From assembly GCA_947588775.1 (NCBI GenBank), contig CANPZQ010000092.1:1-7769 (forward strand): DNA of 7,769 nt, in the 5' to 3' direction. This DNA comes from an uncultured Clostridia bacterium (lineage in GTDB: Bacteria > Bacillota > Clostridia > Oscillospirales > Ruminococcaceae). The stretch's first letter is position 1. Each line of letters starts with the position of its first letter. Position numbers and translations under genes: made by a program. This document shows, piece by piece, positions 6,248 through 7,769 of the stretch. The notes under the pieces are model-generated. The model saw nothing but the letters and a program-made list of their open reading frames with translations, had not been told where the DNA came from and did no database searches.

Positions 6248-6263
6248 CGCGAATCATCTCGCG
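6248..6263 (+). other. Small hairpin in the MATE leader
   Basis: CGCGA (6248-6252) pairs with TCGCG (6259-6263) around a 6-nt loop in the predicted untranslated leader. It ends 10 nt before the AGGAGG site (6274-6279). It is too small and lacks a U-run, so it is not a terminator. It could affect mRNA stability or have no role. Confidence 0.3.
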
Positions 6264-6283
6264 TTAAAGCGACAGGAGGAAAC

Positions 6284-7681
6284 ATGACCCTAAAGGCATT
6301 CGGAAAAAAATACATCGGCGACCGCGATTTTTACCGCACGCTCGTAAGCGTGGTTCTGCCGATAATAATACAGAACCTGATTACAAATTTTGTAAGCATG
6401 CTCGACAATATAATGGTCGGAAAAACCGGCACCGACCCGATGACCGGCGTTTCGATAGCGAACCAGCTCGTCTTTGTTTTCAATATAATGATATTCGGCG
6501 CGGTTGCCGGCGCGGGAATCTTTACCTCGCAGTACCACGGAAGCTCCGACAGCGACGGCGTTCGTTATACGGTCCGCTTCAAGCTTATAATCTGCACCGT
6601 GATGGCCGCCGTCGGCATAGCCGTTTTCGGTACGGCGCGCCCCGCGCTTGTATCCCTCTACATATCCGACAACGCCGCCGTCGGCGACCCTGCGGCGACG
6701 CTCGGCTACGGCTGCGACTATCTCGGCGTGATGATTTTCGGCTTGCTGCCCTTCGCGCTCACGCAGGCGTATTCGAGCACGCTCCGCGAAACGGGTGAAA
6801 CCGTTCTGCCGATGACGGCGGGAATCGCCGCCGTCGCGGTGAACCTGTTTCTGAACTGGGTTCTTATTTTCGGAAACCTCGGCGCGCCCGTTCTCGGGGC
6901 GGTCGGCGCGGCCGTTGCAACGGTTATTTCGCGCTATGTCGAGGCCTTAATCGTTATGTCGTGGACGCATATTCATACCGACAAAAACCCCTTCGCAAAA
7001 GGACTTTACCGCAGCGCGAGAATCCCGAAAAAGATAGCGAAGGCAATTATCATCAAAGGCACGCCGCTTCTGATGAACGAGGCGGTCTGGAGCTTCGGAA
7101 TCGCGGCCGTCGCGCAGTGCTATTCGGCCCGCGGGCTCGAGGTTGTAAGCGCGCAGAACATCTCGACGACCGTTTCAAACTTATTTAACGTAGTTTTTCT
7201 TTCCCTCGGAAGCTCGGTTTCGATAATCGTCGGAAACGCGCTCGGCGCGGGCAAAACCGACGAGGCCGTCGACCTTGACCGAAAGCTGATATTTGTTTCG
7301 GTGCTGTCCTGCGCCGTAACGGGGCTCGCGATGGCGGCGATTGCGCCGGTTTTCCCGAAGCTCTACAACACCGAGCCGGAAATTCAGGCTCTTGCGACAA
7401 AAATAATACTCGCCTGCGCCGCCGGAATGCCGATTCAGGCGTTTCTGAACGCATGCTACTTCACGCTTCGCTCCGGCGGAAAGACTATTATAACCTTCTT
7501 CTTCGACAGCGGCGCGGTATGGGCGGTGAACTACCCGGTAGTTTTCCTGCTTACACATTTTGCGCCGTCGGTTCCCGTCGCAATGATAGCCCTCGCCGAG
7601 CAGATGTCCGGCCTTGTCCGCTGCGCAGTCGGGTATATTCTTGTAAAAAAGAAAACATGGGTGAATAATCTCACAGACTAA
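6284..7681 (+). CDS. MATE-family multidrug/cation antiporter
   Basis: This 465-residue membrane protein starts at ATG 6284, 4 nt after AGGAGG (6274-6279). MATE transporters expel cationic drugs or other organic molecules from the cytosol in exchange for Na+ or H+. The sequence shows the expected two-lobed pattern of about twelve membrane segments. The first segment carries LPIIIQNLITNFVSMLDNIMVG (from residue 25), typical of the family N-terminus. GAVGAAVATVIS (205-216) matches the conserved GxxGAAxAT motif at the end of the first lobe. The second lobe restarts with IIIKGTPLLMNEAVWSFG (from residue 255), including the typical Pro and Asn-Glu pair. The length is normal for the family. The protein is divergent from the MarR-ABC operon and shares its control region, which suggests common control. 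The substrate is not predictable from sequence. It could also be a NorM- or DinF-like subgroup member; I do not assign a symbol. Confidence 0.93.
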   Translation: MTLKAFGKKYIGDRDFYRTLVSVVLPIIIQNLITNFVSMLDNIMVGKTGTDPMTGVSIANQLVFVFNIMIFGAVAGAGIFTSQYHGSSDSDGVRYTVRFKLIICTVMAAVGIAVFGTARPALVSLYISDNAAVGDPAATLGYGCDYLGVMIFGLLPFALTQAYSSTLRETGETVLPMTAGIAAVAVNLFLNWVLIFGNLGAPVLGAVGAAVATVISRYVEALIVMSWTHIHTDKNPFAKGLYRSARIPKKIAKAIIIKGTPLLMNEAVWSFGIAAVAQCYSARGLEVVSAQNISTTVSNLFNVVFLSLGSSVSIIVGNALGAGKTDEAVDLDRKLIFVSVLSCAVTGLAMAAIAPVFPKLYNTEPEIQALATKIILACAAGMPIQAFLNACYFTLRSGGKTIITFFFDSGAVWAVNYPVVFLLTHFAPSVPVAMIALAEQMSGLVRCAVGYILVKKKTWVNNLTD

Positions 7682-7696
7682 TTGTATCTCTTTTCC

Positions 7697-7714
7697 AAAA
7701 AAAGGCGGAACGCC
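7697..7714 (-). terminator. Possible minus-strand terminator facing the MATE gene
   Basis: Read on the minus strand, GGCG-TTC-CGCC (plus 7704-7714) is followed directly by seven T (plus-strand A-run 7697-7703). The stem is short but all G/C. It would end transcription coming from a converging gene to the right of the window. On the plus strand it is 15 nt past the MATE stop but has no U-run after it. Confidence 0.4.
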
Positions 7715-7727
7715 CCCGGCGCGGGGG
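7713..7727. other. GC hairpin downstream of the MATE gene
   Basis: CCCCCG (7713-7718) pairs with CGGGGG (7722-7727) around a GCG loop, giving six G-C pairs. No T-run follows on the plus strand, so it is not a standard terminator. It may slow polymerase or protect the 3' end of the MATE transcript. The remaining tail (7728-7769) has no gene that I can support. Confidence 0.45.
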
Positions 7728-7747
7728 AAGAAAGCTCCTTTCCATCG

Positions 7748-7769
7748 CCCCACCCGCCCACCCACCCCC
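7748..7769 (-). other. G-quadruplex motif on the minus strand
   Basis: The plus strand has five C-tracts of lengths 4, 3, 3, 3 and 5 separated by single bases (A, G, A, A), so the minus strand has five G-tracts with one-base loops. This is an ideal pattern for a parallel quadruplex, and the plus strand could form an i-motif. It touches the window edge, so a low-complexity or sequencing artefact at a contig end is a real alternative. Confidence 0.5.

Noticed and set aside
6221..6283. A 21-codon extension of the MATE protein from GTG 6221
   Set aside because: The GTG abuts the TATAAT box, so it would lie upstream of the transcription start; ATG 6284 has a strong AGGAGG.
7181..7765. A 194-codon minus-strand frame running from the right edge into the MATE gene
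   Set aside because: It overlaps the MATE coding region antisense, has no recognisable motif, and begins in the C-rich low-complexity tail.

Overview
The window looks like a Gram-positive chromosome segment, most likely from a gut-type clostridial lineage (Firmicutes). This is inferred from strong AGGAGG-type ribosome binding sites, sigma-A promoters with 17-bp spacers, GC-rich hairpins followed by U-runs, one TTG start, and protein families common in Clostridia. The organism cannot be named from the sequence alone. The right end is extremely C-rich and may be a contig edge.

Layout. (1) Positions 1-1718, plus strand: a compact operon with two tandem trypsin-fold serine proteases, the first cut by the left window edge exactly at its catalytic His, then a 121-residue unassigned, apparently beta-rich protein. 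The genes are 13 and 7 nt apart. The run ends at an intrinsic terminator (1738-1769). (2) Positions 1811-5985, minus strand: a MarR-type regulator, then two ABC exporter half-transporters coupled by a TAATG overlap, ending at their own terminator (1772-1804). The two ATPase domains are asymmetric: one is canonical, while the other has Asp for the catalytic Glu and Gln for the H-loop His. This indicates a heterodimeric exporter of the TM287/288, BmrCD and LmrCD type. (3) Positions 5986-6283: a divergent control region with a near-consensus promoter for the MarR-ABC operon, a TATAAT promoter for the MATE gene, and several inverted repeats that could be operators. (4) Positions 6284-7681, plus strand: a MATE-family multidrug/cation antiporter. 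(5) Positions 7682-7769: a non-coding tail with GC hairpins and a G-quadruplex motif on the minus strand.

How it works together. The right-hand 6 kb reads as a drug-efflux locus: a MarR-type sensor probably controls its own operon, with the ABC pair, and possibly the divergent MATE pump. The protease operon is converging, separately terminated, and probably unrelated. It is the least understood part of the window: the full-length protease carries a propeptide-like YWTPER motif but no recognisable signal peptide, and its small partner has no recognisable family.
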